This document shows, piece after piece, positions 17,027 to 24,445 of a DNA stretch of 64,000 bases. Under the pieces are notes generated by a model that was given only the letters and a program-made list of their open reading frames with translations, was not told the DNA's origin and did no database searches. Positions within the stretch are counted from its first letter, which is position 1, and each line of letters begins with the position of its first letter. The stretch lies in contig NZ_KQ948026.1 in NCBI RefSeq assembly GCF_001513965.1, positions 190,681-254,680 of the forward strand, given 5' to 3'. This DNA comes from Streptomyces cellostaticus (GTDB taxonomy: Bacteria; Actinomycetota; Actinomycetes; Streptomycetales; Streptomycetaceae). The position numbers were made by a program, and so were the translations under genes.

Positions 17027-17917
17027 ATGATGGCAATCCTGCTCGCACTGCTGATGAGCCTGAGCGTCTGGGGCGCCTTCGCGGGCGTCCGCATGTACCG
17101 CGCGGACGCAAAACTCCCCGGTGACCTGGCGGTCGCCCTGGAGGTCGGCGCCACCCGCACCGGCGCGGTCGACTCGGTGATCGACCGGATGGGCATGCGC
17201 TACGCCCCCGCGGTGCTGCGCCTGATGGGCCCCCGACTGGTGGCCAAGTACCGCCGCAGGATCGACCTCGCGGGCAACCCCGGCGGCCTGACCATCGACC
17301 GGTACGCGGCCCGCCGCGCGGTCTACGGCGCGCTGGGCGGCCTAGGCTGCCTGGTCTTCCTCCTCCGCGGCCAATGGTTCGTAGCCCTGATCCTCCTCCT
17401 CTTCGGCGCGTTCTGGACGGAGGTCGGCATCTGGTCGGCGATCCGTGTCCGCAAGGACGTGATCGAGCGGACGTTGCCGGACTTCCTGGACGTGCTGGCC
17501 GTGGTGGTGAGCGCGGGCCTGGGCTTCCGCCAGGCCCTCGACCGAGTGGCTTCGCGCTACGAGGGCCCGTGGGCGGACGAACTCCGCATCACCCTGCGCC
17601 AGATGGACCTCGGCATGAGCCGCCGCGAGGCCTTCGCGGAACTGCGCCGCCGCAACGACTCGGAGCAGGTGGCGATGTTCGTGACGGCGCTGCAGCAGGG
17701 GGAGGAACTGGGTGCCCCGATCGTCGACACACTCGTCTCCCTGGCCAAGGACATGCGCCGCACGGACGCCCAGAACGCCCGCCGCAAGGCCGCCCGCGCG
17801 GTCCCCAAGGCCACGCTGATGATCACCACGTTCATGGTCCCGGCGACCATGCTCCTGCTCGGCGCGGGCCTGCTGCTGGGCTCCGGCGTGGACTTCGGCT
17901 CGCTCACGGGGAAGTGA
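17027..17917 (+). CDS. tadC: TadC-like inner-membrane platform protein
   Basis: The 296-residue protein has the same plan as TadB: N-terminal membrane segment (MAILLALLMSLSVWGAFAGV), a central hydrophobic pair (GALGGLGCLVFLL, ALILLLFGAFW), a T2SF domain (TLPDFLDVLAVVVSAGLGFRQAL) and a C-terminal segment (TTFMVPATMLLLGAGLLLGSG). Two consecutive ATG codons stand at 17027 and 17030, and either may be used. It is the last core assembly gene before the two-component pair. Confidence 0.92.
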   Translation: MMAILLALLMSLSVWGAFAGVRMYRADAKLPGDLAVALEVGATRTGAVDSVIDRMGMRYAPAVLRLMGPRLVAKYRRRIDLAGNPGGLTIDRYAARRAVYGALGGLGCLVFLLRGQWFVALILLLFGAFWTEVGIWSAIRVRKDVIERTLPDFLDVLAVVVSAGLGFRQALDRVASRYEGPWADELRITLRQMDLGMSRREAFAELRRRNDSEQVAMFVTALQQGEELGAPIVDTLVSLAKDMRRTDAQNARRKAARAVPKATLMITTFMVPATMLLLGAGLLLGSGVDFGSLTGK

Positions 17918-17924
17918 GCGGCGG

Positions 17925-19346
17925 GTGACGACGATGGAAGCGACGGGGCCGGGCGGGCGCCTGTCCCTCCGGGGGACGGCGAGGGGGTGGATCGCGTTCT
18001 TTGAGCACCTCCGCCCGAAAGGGCTGACCATGGGCCGTAGGAAGCAGGACACGACCGCGGGTGCCTCCCTCCCCGAACCCTCCGAGAAGATCCAGGTGCG
18101 AGCCCTGCAGGCAATGTGCCGACAGGTCTTCGGCTTCCGGCTGGCGATGATCGTTCTGGCGGCCCCCGCGGCCCTCCTCAACGCGGCCCCCGGCCTGGGC
18201 GTCCGCCTGGTCGGCGCGGCCGTGGTCGTCACCTTCATGGTGTCCTACGTCCTCTTCCGCGACTGGGAACGCTTCGGCCCTCTCCTCCTGCGCCACCCCA
18301 GCCTGCTCGCGGCCGACACCCTCTTCGGCTCCTTCCTGCTGATCTCGGCGGGCCCGGACACCACCCTCGCCTACGTCAGCGTCTGCACCCCCCTCCTGGC
18401 CGGCTTGGTCTACAGCTGGCGGGGCGCGGCCTGCTTCGCCTCGCTCCAGTCCCTGATCCTGCTCCTCGTGCACGCCACCCTGAAGCCGGACCACCAGGCG
18501 GGCGTGGCCGAGTCCCTCCTCCTGCCCGGCCTGTGTGTCATCGCCGGCGCGATGGGCTCGACTCTGCGCAACCTGATGCTCCGCTTCGGCGCGGCCACCC
18601 AGGCCCTGACGGCGGTCCAGGCCCGCCTGGCGGCGACGGAGGCGGTGCACGCGGAACGGGCCCGCCTCGCCCGCGAGATGCACGACTCGGTGGCCAAGAC
18701 CCTCTACGGCGTCGCCCTGGCCGCCGACGGCCTGGCCGTGACGGCATCGTCCGACACCCCCGACCCGGCTCGCATCCGCCGCCAGGCGGAACTGGTGTCC
18801 CGTTCGGCGCGGAGGGCGGCGGCGGAGTCGAGGGAACTGCTGGAGGACCTGCGGCGGGAGGAGGCTGAGGCTCCGGCTTGGGCGTCGGCTTCGGCGAAGC
18901 CGACGGACATCTGGGCGGAACTGACGGCACGCACCGCCGACTTCACGAGCCGCACGGGACCGGAAGTGGTGTGCCGACGAACCGGCGAATCCCCCCTCCC
19001 ACCCGTCCCCGCACCCCTCGCCCGCGACCTCCTGGCCATCGCCACGGAGGCGCTGGAGAACGCCCACCGCCACGCGTCGGCGACCCAAGTGAAGCTGACG
19101 GCAGGCGTCCACGGCGATGTCCTCCGCCTGTCGATCCACGACGACGGCCGGGGCCTGCCACCCGGCACCACCCTCGAACACCTCCGTCTCTCCGGCCACT
19201 TCGGCTTGCTGGGCATGGTCGAACGGGCGGCGTCGGCAGGGGCCCGGATCCGCATCGGACGGGGCGACCTCGAACGAGGCACACAGGTGGTCGTGGACCT
19301 GCCGCTGCGGGCCCTCACCTCCGACCTTTCATCCCAGGAACCCTGA
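17925..19346 (+). CDS. NarL-family sensor histidine kinase of the Tad locus
   Basis: The 473-residue membrane kinase has an unusually long N-terminal extension (about 1-65), several hydrophobic segments between about 72 and 215, and a HisKA_3 dimerisation domain with phospho-acceptor His253 in ARLAREMHDSVAKT. It ends in a HATPase_c domain with N-box ATEALENAHRHA, G1 DDGRGLPPG and G2 GHFGLLGMVERA. It starts with GTG 8 bp after tadC and is followed at 13 bp by the response regulator gene, so it probably controls pilus expression. The signal is unknown. Confidence 0.93.
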   Translation: MTTMEATGPGGRLSLRGTARGWIAFFEHLRPKGLTMGRRKQDTTAGASLPEPSEKIQVRALQAMCRQVFGFRLAMIVLAAPAALLNAAPGLGVRLVGAAVVVTFMVSYVLFRDWERFGPLLLRHPSLLAADTLFGSFLLISAGPDTTLAYVSVCTPLLAGLVYSWRGAACFASLQSLILLLVHATLKPDHQAGVAESLLLPGLCVIAGAMGSTLRNLMLRFGAATQALTAVQARLAATEAVHAERARLAREMHDSVAKTLYGVALAADGLAVTASSDTPDPARIRRQAELVSRSARRAAAESRELLEDLRREEAEAPAWASASAKPTDIWAELTARTADFTSRTGPEVVCRRTGESPLPPVPAPLARDLLAIATEALENAHRHASATQVKLTAGVHGDVLRLSIHDDGRGLPPGTTLEHLRLSGHFGLLGMVERAASAGARIRIGRGDLERGTQVVVDLPLRALTSDLSSQEP

Positions 19347-19359
19347 GAGGAGGCACCTG

Positions 19360-20139
19360 ATGCAATACCAACGCCAACACGAACACCAACACCTGAACCC
19401 GGGCCAGGACTTCCCCTCGCCCACCGCCACGGCCCCCCTCCGCCTCGTGGTGGCCGACGACAACCCCGTGATCCGCGCGGGCCTCACGGCCCTTCTCTCC
19501 GACCGCGAGGACACCACCGTGGTGGCGCAGGCGGCGGACGGCCGCGAGGCCTACGAGGCGGCACTGCGGCACCGCCCCGACGTCATCCTCCTCGACGTCC
19601 GCATGCCCGGCGTCGACGGAATCTCGGCATTGCCCCACCTGGTCCGGCTGGCCCCCGTCATGATGCTCACCTACAGCCACGAGACGGAGACGGTGCGGGA
19701 GGCGCTGCGGCTGGGGGCAGGGGGCTATCTGGTGCACGGCGAGTTCACGACGGAGCAGTTGGTGAGGGCGGTACGGGATGTGAGGGAGGGGCGGCCGCAC
19801 GTGACACCGGGCGCGGCGAAGGCGTTGCTGACTCACCTCAATTCAAGTGCACCTGCACATGTAGTACCGGAACTCGGCGCTCCCTTAGGCAAAATCCCGC
19901 CCCAAAACCTTTCGCAACTGCAATCCTCTATGGGACAGTCATCCCGGTCGCGGTTCCAACTGAGCACCAGGGAGGCGGAGATCATGGACCTCATAGCGTC
20001 CGGCATGACCAACCAGCAGATCGCCGCCACCTGCTTCATCAGCGAGAAGACAGTCAAGAACCACATCAACCGCATCTTCGCCAAGCTCCACAGCACGAGC
20101 AGGTCGCAGGCGGCGGCTAAGTGGTTGGGGGTGGCGTGA
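19360..20139 (+). CDS. NarL-family response regulator with an altered receiver
   Basis: The 259-residue protein has a His/Gln-rich N-terminus, a receiver domain (about 27-145) with acidic pair D33/D34 and phospho-acceptor Asp79 in DVILLDVRMPG, a linker, and a LuxR-type HTH (about 195-255: LSTREAEIMDLIASGMTNQQ, EKTVKNHINRIFAKLH). The Lys normally found after beta-5 (GYLLK) is replaced by His in GGYLVHGEF, and a Thr is kept in MLTYS. A GAGAGGAGG Shine-Dalgarno supports the ATG. It is the partner of the adjacent kinase and a likely regulator of the downstream pilin genes. Confidence 0.93.
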   Translation: MQYQRQHEHQHLNPGQDFPSPTATAPLRLVVADDNPVIRAGLTALLSDREDTTVVAQAADGREAYEAALRHRPDVILLDVRMPGVDGISALPHLVRLAPVMMLTYSHETETVREALRLGAGGYLVHGEFTTEQLVRAVRDVREGRPHVTPGAAKALLTHLNSSAPAHVVPELGAPLGKIPPQNLSQLQSSMGQSSRSRFQLSTREAEIMDLIASGMTNQQIAATCFISEKTVKNHINRIFAKLHSTSRSQAAAKWLGVA

Positions 20140-20252
20140 AATGGCCGGATGGGGGAGGGGGTGGGCCCGGGAATGGGTCCTGGGGCCCTCTGGGAGGCCA
20201 GGTGTTCCGCCGTACGTTGCCCAGGTCGGAGGCGAAGCTGGAGGGGAACATC

Positions 20253-20447
20253 ATGAGCGAATGGTTCAACGTGACCGTCGCGAACCTGCACGCGCGAGCA
20301 GCCCGCGGCGACCGGGGGCAGACCGCGGTGGAGTACCTCGGCATCATCGCAGTGGTCGTGGCGATCGTGCTGGCGATCACGGGTACGAGCATCGGTCAGA
20401 CGATCTTCGACGCCATCAGGACGAAAATCGGCGAGGTCACCGGCTGA
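20253..20447 (+). CDS. flp: Flp/Fap-type major pilin
   Basis: The 64-residue prepilin MSEWFNVTVANLHARA... has a leader of about 23 residues ending in the prepilin site DRG-Q, then TAVEYLGIIAVVVAIVLAIT, the hydrophobic Flp core with the expected Glu at +5. The short tail is IGQTIFDAIRTKIGEVTG. GGAGGGG precedes the ATG. A 113-bp gap separates it from the response regulator and may hold its own promoter, which would fit a highly expressed structural subunit. It is the likely main component of the fibre assembled by TadA, TadB and TadC. Confidence 0.92.
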   Translation: MSEWFNVTVANLHARAARGDRGQTAVEYLGIIAVVVAIVLAITGTSIGQTIFDAIRTKIGEVTG

Positions 20448-21031
20448 CCCGCCCCCGTACATACAGCGACGCAGGGCAGGCCTTCCCCATCTACATCACG
20501 GTGGTGGCAGGTCTGCTCTTTCTTGCGCTCGCCTACCTCGCCGTCGGGCAGGCCGCGGTCAATCGGGGCGGTGCCCAGACTGCGGCTGATGCTGCAGCGC
20601 TCGCAGCAGCGCAGAACAGGCGCGACCAACTCGCGGGGAAATGGGTGGAGGACGTCCTGGACCCGACCAAATGGCAGGCCGATTTCGAGGGCAGGGTCCC
20701 GCTCGAACCATCGTGCTGGCGCGCAGATCAACTCGCATTGCAGAACGAAGCCACAGCACACTGCGACTCGCCGGAGCCCCTCGTGTTCACCGTCGATGCC
20801 ACGACCAAGAAGTCTGTTGGAGACTCCATCGTTCCCGGCAGCGAGAACTACAAGTCGACTGCGCACGCGAGGGCCGTGATCCAGCCCCTCTGCGGGCCTC
20901 CCGGTGGGGATGCAGGGAAAGACGCGCTGCCCCTGCTCACCTGCAACGGCCGGGAATGGCATCTGAATCCGGACGACCTCACCGACCTCCCGAAGCCCGA
21001 GGATCTTTTTGACGTCCACCTGGCTGACTGA
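20444..21031 (+). CDS. TadG-like pilus protein, probable CTG start
   Basis: The 195-residue product reads LTRPRTYSDAGQAFPIYITV..., with a short basic leader, a DAG-Q prepilin-like site, the helix YITVVAGLLFLALAYLAVGQAAV, the TadG/Tad-N-like NRGGAQTAADAAALAAAQ segment and an exported domain with four Cys. No ATG, GTG or TTG lies in a plausible place. The CTG at 20444 overlaps the pilin stop (CTGA), so translational coupling to the pilin is the simplest explanation. The start is inferred; the frame is certain. Unlike the other prepilin-like proteins here it lacks Glu at +5. Confidence 0.8.
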   Translation: MTRPRTYSDAGQAFPIYITVVAGLLFLALAYLAVGQAAVNRGGAQTAADAAALAAAQNRRDQLAGKWVEDVLDPTKWQADFEGRVPLEPSCWRADQLALQNEATAHCDSPEPLVFTVDATTKKSVGDSIVPGSENYKSTAHARAVIQPLCGPPGGDAGKDALPLLTCNGREWHLNPDDLTDLPKPEDLFDVHLAD

Positions 21032-21066
21032 CAAGCGAAACGACGCGTAAAGAAGGAAGCAGAGCC

Positions 21067-21648
21067 ATGAGCAATCGGTTCACTGGGAAGGCCACCAGGG
21101 GGATGGTCGCGTTGACCGTTGTGGCCGCGCTGGCCCTCGGTGTTGCCGGCTGCGGTGGTGGTGGCGACGACCACAAGAAGCCCGACAGTTCGGCGTCCGC
21201 CTCCAAGGGCAGGGGATCCAACCCGAGCGCTCAGGAGGACCAGTCGGACGAGCCGTTGGCCGAATTGAAGAGTTCGGACGGCCTGCTCCTCCAGATCACC
21301 TCCGCTCAACGCGACTCCGGTGGTTTCGTCACCGTGAACGGCACTCTGAAGAACGACGGGGCCACGAACATCCTCATCCCATCCGCCCTGAGCGGCAACG
21401 AAACCGAGATCGTCAGGAACGGCACGTCGCTGGGCGGTGCCACGTTGGTCGACCCCGAGGGCAAGAAGCGGTACTACGTCCTGCGTGACACAGAGGGCCG
21501 TCCACTGACCACCACTGGCTTCTCGACACTCAAGGCCGGTGCCAGCCTGGCGGTGTTCATGCAATTCCCGTCACCCCCTGCGAATGCGGCCAAGGTGGAC
21601 ATCCAGCTGCCGACGTTCTCCAGCGGTACCATCCAGATTTCCGGGTGA
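21067..21648 (+). CDS. Tad-locus lipoprotein
   Basis: The 193-residue protein has a lipoprotein signal peptide with lipobox VAGC at about residues 27-30, followed by a Gly/Asp/Ser linker and a beta-sandwich-like domain from about 65 (LLLQITSAQRDSGGFVTVNG, ILIPSALSGNETEI). It should be membrane-anchored outside the cell. A GAAGGAAG Shine-Dalgarno precedes the ATG. Its stop overlaps the start of the OmpA-like gene, so the two are a pair and may tie the pilus to the cell envelope. No enzymatic motif is seen. Confidence 0.85.
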   Translation: MSNRFTGKATRGMVALTVVAALALGVAGCGGGGDDHKKPDSSASASKGRGSNPSAQEDQSDEPLAELKSSDGLLLQITSAQRDSGGFVTVNGTLKNDGATNILIPSALSGNETEIVRNGTSLGGATLVDPEGKKRYYVLRDTEGRPLTTTGFSTLKAGASLAVFMQFPSPPANAAKVDIQLPTFSSGTIQISG

Positions 21649-22274
21649 GGCCAGTGACCACCACACCCCGCCTCGCCCTGGCAGTATCCGTCGCTACCCT
21701 CCTCATCACGACGGCCACGGCGGCCCGCGCCGACGACACGGGCCCCAGCGAGCCCCCCGGCACGGAACCCTCCGCCACCGCCCCGGTAAAGATCGACCCC
21801 ACCGACCCCGACCTCAAACTCCCCGAAGGCGCCACCCTCGCCGCGCCCAAGGTGCTGGACATCAAGTCGGTAGTCGAAGACCAGAGTGGGGACGAGCGCC
21901 GTGAAGACACGAACGCGGACGTCACCTTCGCCCTCCAAGCCGAAGTCCTCTTCAGCAAGGACAGCGCCAAGCTCGGCGACGAGGCCAAGGCCCGCATCGA
22001 GACGATCGCCGAGGAGATCAAGAAGCAGAACGCGACCCGGATCCGCGTCTTCGGCTTCACCGACAACCTCGGCTCCTCAGCCCACGGCGACATCCTGTCC
22101 AAGCAGCGCGCCAACGCAGTACAGGCGGTCCTCGACCAGGACCTGAACGACCCGAACGTCACCTTCGACGTGCGCGGCTACGGCGAGCAGTACCCGATCG
22201 CCGACAACTCCACCGAGGAAGGCCGGAAGAAGAACCGACGAGTCGAGGTCTCGTTCCCGCGCACGCAGAGCTGA
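21645..22274 (+). CDS. Secreted OmpA-like peptidoglycan-binding protein
   Basis: The 209-residue product has a signal peptide (about 1-29, ending TAARADD), a Pro/Thr-rich spacer and a C-terminal OmpA-like domain (about 90-205): VLFSKDSAKLGDEA, IRVFGFTDNLGS, LSKQRANAVQAVLDQ, VRGYGEQYPIADNSTEEGRKKNRRVEV. The TD and NRRVE residues are the family's peptidoglycan-binding signature. In a monoderm organism it would bind the wall and may anchor or guide the Flp pilus. GTG at 21645 overlaps the preceding stop; GTG at 21654 is an alternative start. Confidence 0.9.
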   Translation: MRPVTTTPRLALAVSVATLLITTATAARADDTGPSEPPGTEPSATAPVKIDPTDPDLKLPEGATLAAPKVLDIKSVVEDQSGDERREDTNADVTFALQAEVLFSKDSAKLGDEAKARIETIAEEIKKQNATRIRVFGFTDNLGSSAHGDILSKQRANAVQAVLDQDLNDPNVTFDVRGYGEQYPIADNSTEEGRKKNRRVEVSFPRTQS

Positions 22275-22426
22275 CCGCAAACGGGTACCAGCAATTCCAG
22301 GGCCCGCCTCCTCGCCACCGACACCGGGGAAGGGCCTCGCTCCTTACCCAAGCCGGCGGTCGGGAAGCGTCCCAGTTCCACTGTCCTGGACGGCTCACCG
22401 TCAGCGTCGGCCGACGAGAAGCACTT

Positions 22427-22440
22427 GACGTATACGTCAC
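22427..22440. promoter_or_regulatory. 14-bp palindromic operator, TGACGTATACGTCA
   Basis: TGACGTATACGTCA is a perfect palindrome 13 bp upstream of the RHH-protein GTG. A further CGCATAC half-site-like sequence and a CATACT -10-like hexamer follow at 22441-22447, 6 nt before the start, so the operator would cover a leaderless promoter. This is the usual layout for antitoxin autoregulation. Confidence 0.7.
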
Positions 22441-22453
22441 GCATACTTGTGGC

Positions 22454-22804
22454 GTGCCCGACGTCATGATTCGCGTGCCCGCCGAAGTCCGTGACCAGCT
22501 TGCCGCCGTAGCGGAAGCACGAGGGACCAGCCTCCGTGCCCTCATCGAGGAGATAGCTGCTCAGACGCCGACTCCCGAGCAGATCAAGGCGCGGGCGGAT
22601 CGAACGCGTGCCCTGCTCGCCGAGCGGTTCGGGCATTACGTGACGGATGAGGAATCCGCCGAGATGCGGCGCAAAATGCGGGCGGCCACCGCCGCTCACC
22701 GGGCTGCTCTTGCAGAGGTGGAGTCGCCGCCTCCGTGCGCGACCAGCTTCCCCAGCGGTGGCGACCCGGCACCTCCGAGGAACGCGGTCGGCCCTGGCAC
22801 GTAG
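22454..22804 (+). CDS. Orphan ribbon-helix-helix antitoxin-like protein
   Basis: The 116-residue protein begins (GTG) MPDVMIRVPAEVRDQLAAVAEARG. This is a typical RHH/Arc-MetJ-CopG DNA-binding N-terminus: beta strand VMIRVPA, helix VRDQLAAVAEARG, helix SLRALIEEIAAQ. A helical toxin-binding-like segment (about 40-85) follows, then an odd Pro/Ser/Gly-rich end (ESPPPCATSFPSGGDP) that looks like read-through of non-coding or frameshifted sequence. No toxin gene follows within the expected few bases; instead there is an endonuclease stub. It is read as the surviving half of a broken toxin-antitoxin module. Confidence 0.75.
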   Translation: MPDVMIRVPAEVRDQLAAVAEARGTSLRALIEEIAAQTPTPEQIKARADRTRALLAERFGHYVTDEESAEMRRKMRAATAAHRAALAEVESPPPCATSFPSGGDPAPPRNAVGPGT

Positions 22805-22814
22805 GGTTCCCGCC

Positions 22815-23024
22815 ATGGCGCTGACGGACATAACCCGCACCGAGGTCCACAAGGCGATCGAGGAGTACGACCGACTCGGCCGCGATGCATTCCTCCGGCA
22901 CTACGGTTTCGGACGCGCCCGCCGATATCTACTCCTGCACGGTGGCCGGCATTACGACTCCAAGGCGATCGTCGGCGCCGCGCACGGTTATGTCGGGGCA
23001 TGCGCCTACCTCCGGCCTGCGTGA
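22815..23024 (+). pseudogene. Truncated N-terminal domain of a ScoMcrA-like HNH restriction endonuclease
   Basis: The 69-residue reading frame MALTDITRTEVHKAIEEYDR... contains the block GFGRARRYLLLHGGRHYDSK followed by AIVGAAHGY, which closely resembles the N-terminal DNA-binding domain of ScoMcrA-type endonucleases that cut phosphorothioate- or methyl-modified DNA. The frame stops soon after (YVGACAYLRPA), and the SRA and HNH domains, several hundred residues in intact enzymes, are missing. It is therefore a remnant of a type IV restriction gene; a stand-alone small protein is possible but less likely. Confidence 0.7.
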
Positions 23025-23040
23025 GGGGGCACACGTATGA

Positions 23041-23130
23041 GTGACGGCACTCCTCAAGCGCAAGGCCAGCATTGACCGATCGCGTGCCTTGCATGGTGAG
23101 TTCACCCGCGAGTTCCAGGAGGAGCTGTGA
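23041..23130 (+). pseudogene. Short ORF coupled to the HigA-like gene, possible toxin remnant
   Basis: GTG at 23041 opens a 29-codon frame (VTALLKRKASIDRSRALHGE...) ending in TGA at 23128-23130. The end carries AGGAGGAG, a Shine-Dalgarno for the next gene, and the stop overlaps that gene's GTG (GTGA). In HigBA-type modules the toxin gene sits here and is coupled in the same way. The short basic product could be the C-terminal stump of such a toxin after deletion of its catalytic part. Confidence 0.4.
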
Positions 23131-23465
23131 ATCACACCCGGTGGAAGCTGTCGCAGCAGCGGAAGACTGCTGAGGGCGGCGTCGAACCGCCAGAGGTGGT
23201 CGCGGGGCGTGAGCAGATCCGGCTGGCTCATGCGCTCGGGCAGCTGGTATACGACCGCCGGGCAGCTCTTGGGCTGCCGCAGTCCGCTCTGGGGGAACGT
23301 CTCGGGATGAGCGTCGATGAAGTGGAGGCCGTGGAACTGGGCGGCATGCTGCCTGTCACCGTGGATCTGCTCGTCAGGCTGGCCACTGCGCTCGACGTCA
23401 CGGTGGATCTGCATGTCGACTCTGGTGGGCAGAACACCGTGGCGTTCGAAGAGCACGCGGCGTGA
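23127..23465 (+). CDS. HigA-like XRE antitoxin
   Basis: The 112-residue protein starts with GTG (VNHTRWKLSQQRKTAEGG), and its N-terminus resembles Streptomyces antitoxins of HigBA/phage-derived toxin pairs. An XRE HTH occupies about residues 38-92 (LVYDRRAALGLPQSALGERL; second helix MSVDEVEAVELGG). The start is fixed by the GTGA overlap and the AGGAGGAG just upstream. With its partner apparently reduced to 29 codons it is probably an orphan antitoxin that may still act as a repressor. Confidence 0.75.
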   Translation: MNHTRWKLSQQRKTAEGGVEPPEVVAGREQIRLAHALGQLVYDRRAALGLPQSALGERLGMSVDEVEAVELGGMLPVTVDLLVRLATALDVTVDLHVDSGGQNTVAFEEHAA

Positions 23466-23884
23466 TCGGCGGAACCCACGGTACCGCTGTTACTCCAGCG
23501 TTGGTCATTCGTGCGTCCAACTGCACCCAGCTCGGCCATGGTCCCCGCCTCCGCCTCCAGCACGTGTTGTGAGCGGAGCCAGGTAGGTCGCGGCTCGGGC
23601 CGGGCAGCCACCCAACCGAGTACTCCTACTCATGTCCTCGCATGTGTCCTACTGCCACAGTGGCTACAGCGGGTCTTCCAGCGCGGCGCTGTTGAGCAGA
23701 CAGTCGGGCGACGTCGGTGATCCTGAGCAGGAGTGCTTTCCGGCCAGCTGTGCTCCGCGTTGGCGTCAGTATTCTGTAAGGCCCCAAGATCCAGCTATCG
23801 TGCTGGAGTTGCTTCTGTTACAGATAGAAATGTCAAGGGCACTGTCAGCAAGTGCTGAGGTGCTGACTGCACGGGGAGGGCGCA
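23466..23884. other. Intergenic region left of the T7SS-like island
   Basis: This 419-bp stretch has no intact gene. It contains the DUF192 relic at 23519-23611 and, near 23810-23845, a locally AT-rich segment (ctgttacagatagaaatgtc) that may be the promoter of the WxG-like gene starting at 23885. Between about 23620 and 23800 nothing coding is convincing. Confidence 0.6.
23519..23611 (-). pseudogene. Relic of the 3' part of a DUF192 gene
   Basis: Read on the minus strand, about 31 codons give ARPEPRPTWLRSQHVLEAEA followed by GTMAELGAVG. This aligns with the C-terminal PGRLGRPRLRARHVLEAEAG-AMAEWGLDVG segment of the intact DUF192 protein at 31122-31505. The core HVLEAEAG.MAE.G is the conserved end of the DUF192 fold. 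No start or remainder of the gene is present. The relic lies on the opposite side of the T7SS-like island from the intact copy, in the same orientation. Confidence 0.65.
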
Positions 23885-24445
23885 GTGACCGAGGCGGCTG
23901 GGGATCCGCAGGCGACTGCCGCCGCACTGGAAACAGCTGCCGGGGCAATGGCGGCGTCCGGCATCGGTCCGATCGCTGGGCTCGGTGCCGGCATGGCCCA
24001 AGCGCTGCGCGTCGAGGGTGAGACGCTCACAACCTTTAAGAATCGGGTGGATGCCCTCCTGAAGCAGCTGGAGGAGTCGAAAGCGGCGCCGCACAGGATC
24101 GCGCATGGCGCGCTGCCGGCTGGACGTCTGGGCAACTTCGACGAGGCTGATGAGCTGCACACCGCCTACACCCATGTGCACTCCCAGCTGGAGAAGCTGT
24201 CCAAGACGCTGGCGCTACAGATCGAAGGGCTGGTCGTCACGGTCGATGCGTCCAAGTCCGGCTACGACAACCTCGACGCCGACGTCCGCGACCGCCTGAG
24301 CCGGATCCGGATCAAGGCCGACGACTTGCTCCGCGATCACTCAGGGCACGGGGCGAAGGAACGTACTGGCAGCGGTTCTTCGGGGATGACTGGTCATAAC
24401 CAGCACGTGTCCGGGCCCTCGGACGCAGATGCTGGAGGTCTGTGA
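23885..24445 (+). CDS. Helical WXG100-like protein of the T7SS-like island
   Basis: The 186-residue protein (GTG start, MTEAAGDPQATAAALETAAG) has an Ala/Gly-rich N-terminal segment and long amphipathic helices (about 45-150) like those of ESX-secreted helical-hairpin proteins. A disordered Ser/Gly/His-rich tail follows. No signal peptide is seen. The stop overlaps a downstream ATG, and GGAGG lies within its last codons. Its place at the head of an operon with a mycosin suggests it is a T7SS substrate or chaperone partner; a precise family is not recognised. Confidence 0.7.
   Translation: MTEAAGDPQATAAALETAAGAMAASGIGPIAGLGAGMAQALRVEGETLTTFKNRVDALLKQLEESKAAPHRIAHGALPAGRLGNFDEADELHTAYTHVHSQLEKLSKTLALQIEGLVVTVDASKSGYDNLDADVRDRLSRIRIKADDLLRDHSGHGAKERTGSGSSGMTGHNQHVSGPSDADAGGL

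Noticed and set aside
22427..22447. Transposon end or integrase core site at the TGACGTATACGTCA palindrome
   Set aside because: Its position immediately before an RHH gene fits an operator better, and no transposase or second end is present.
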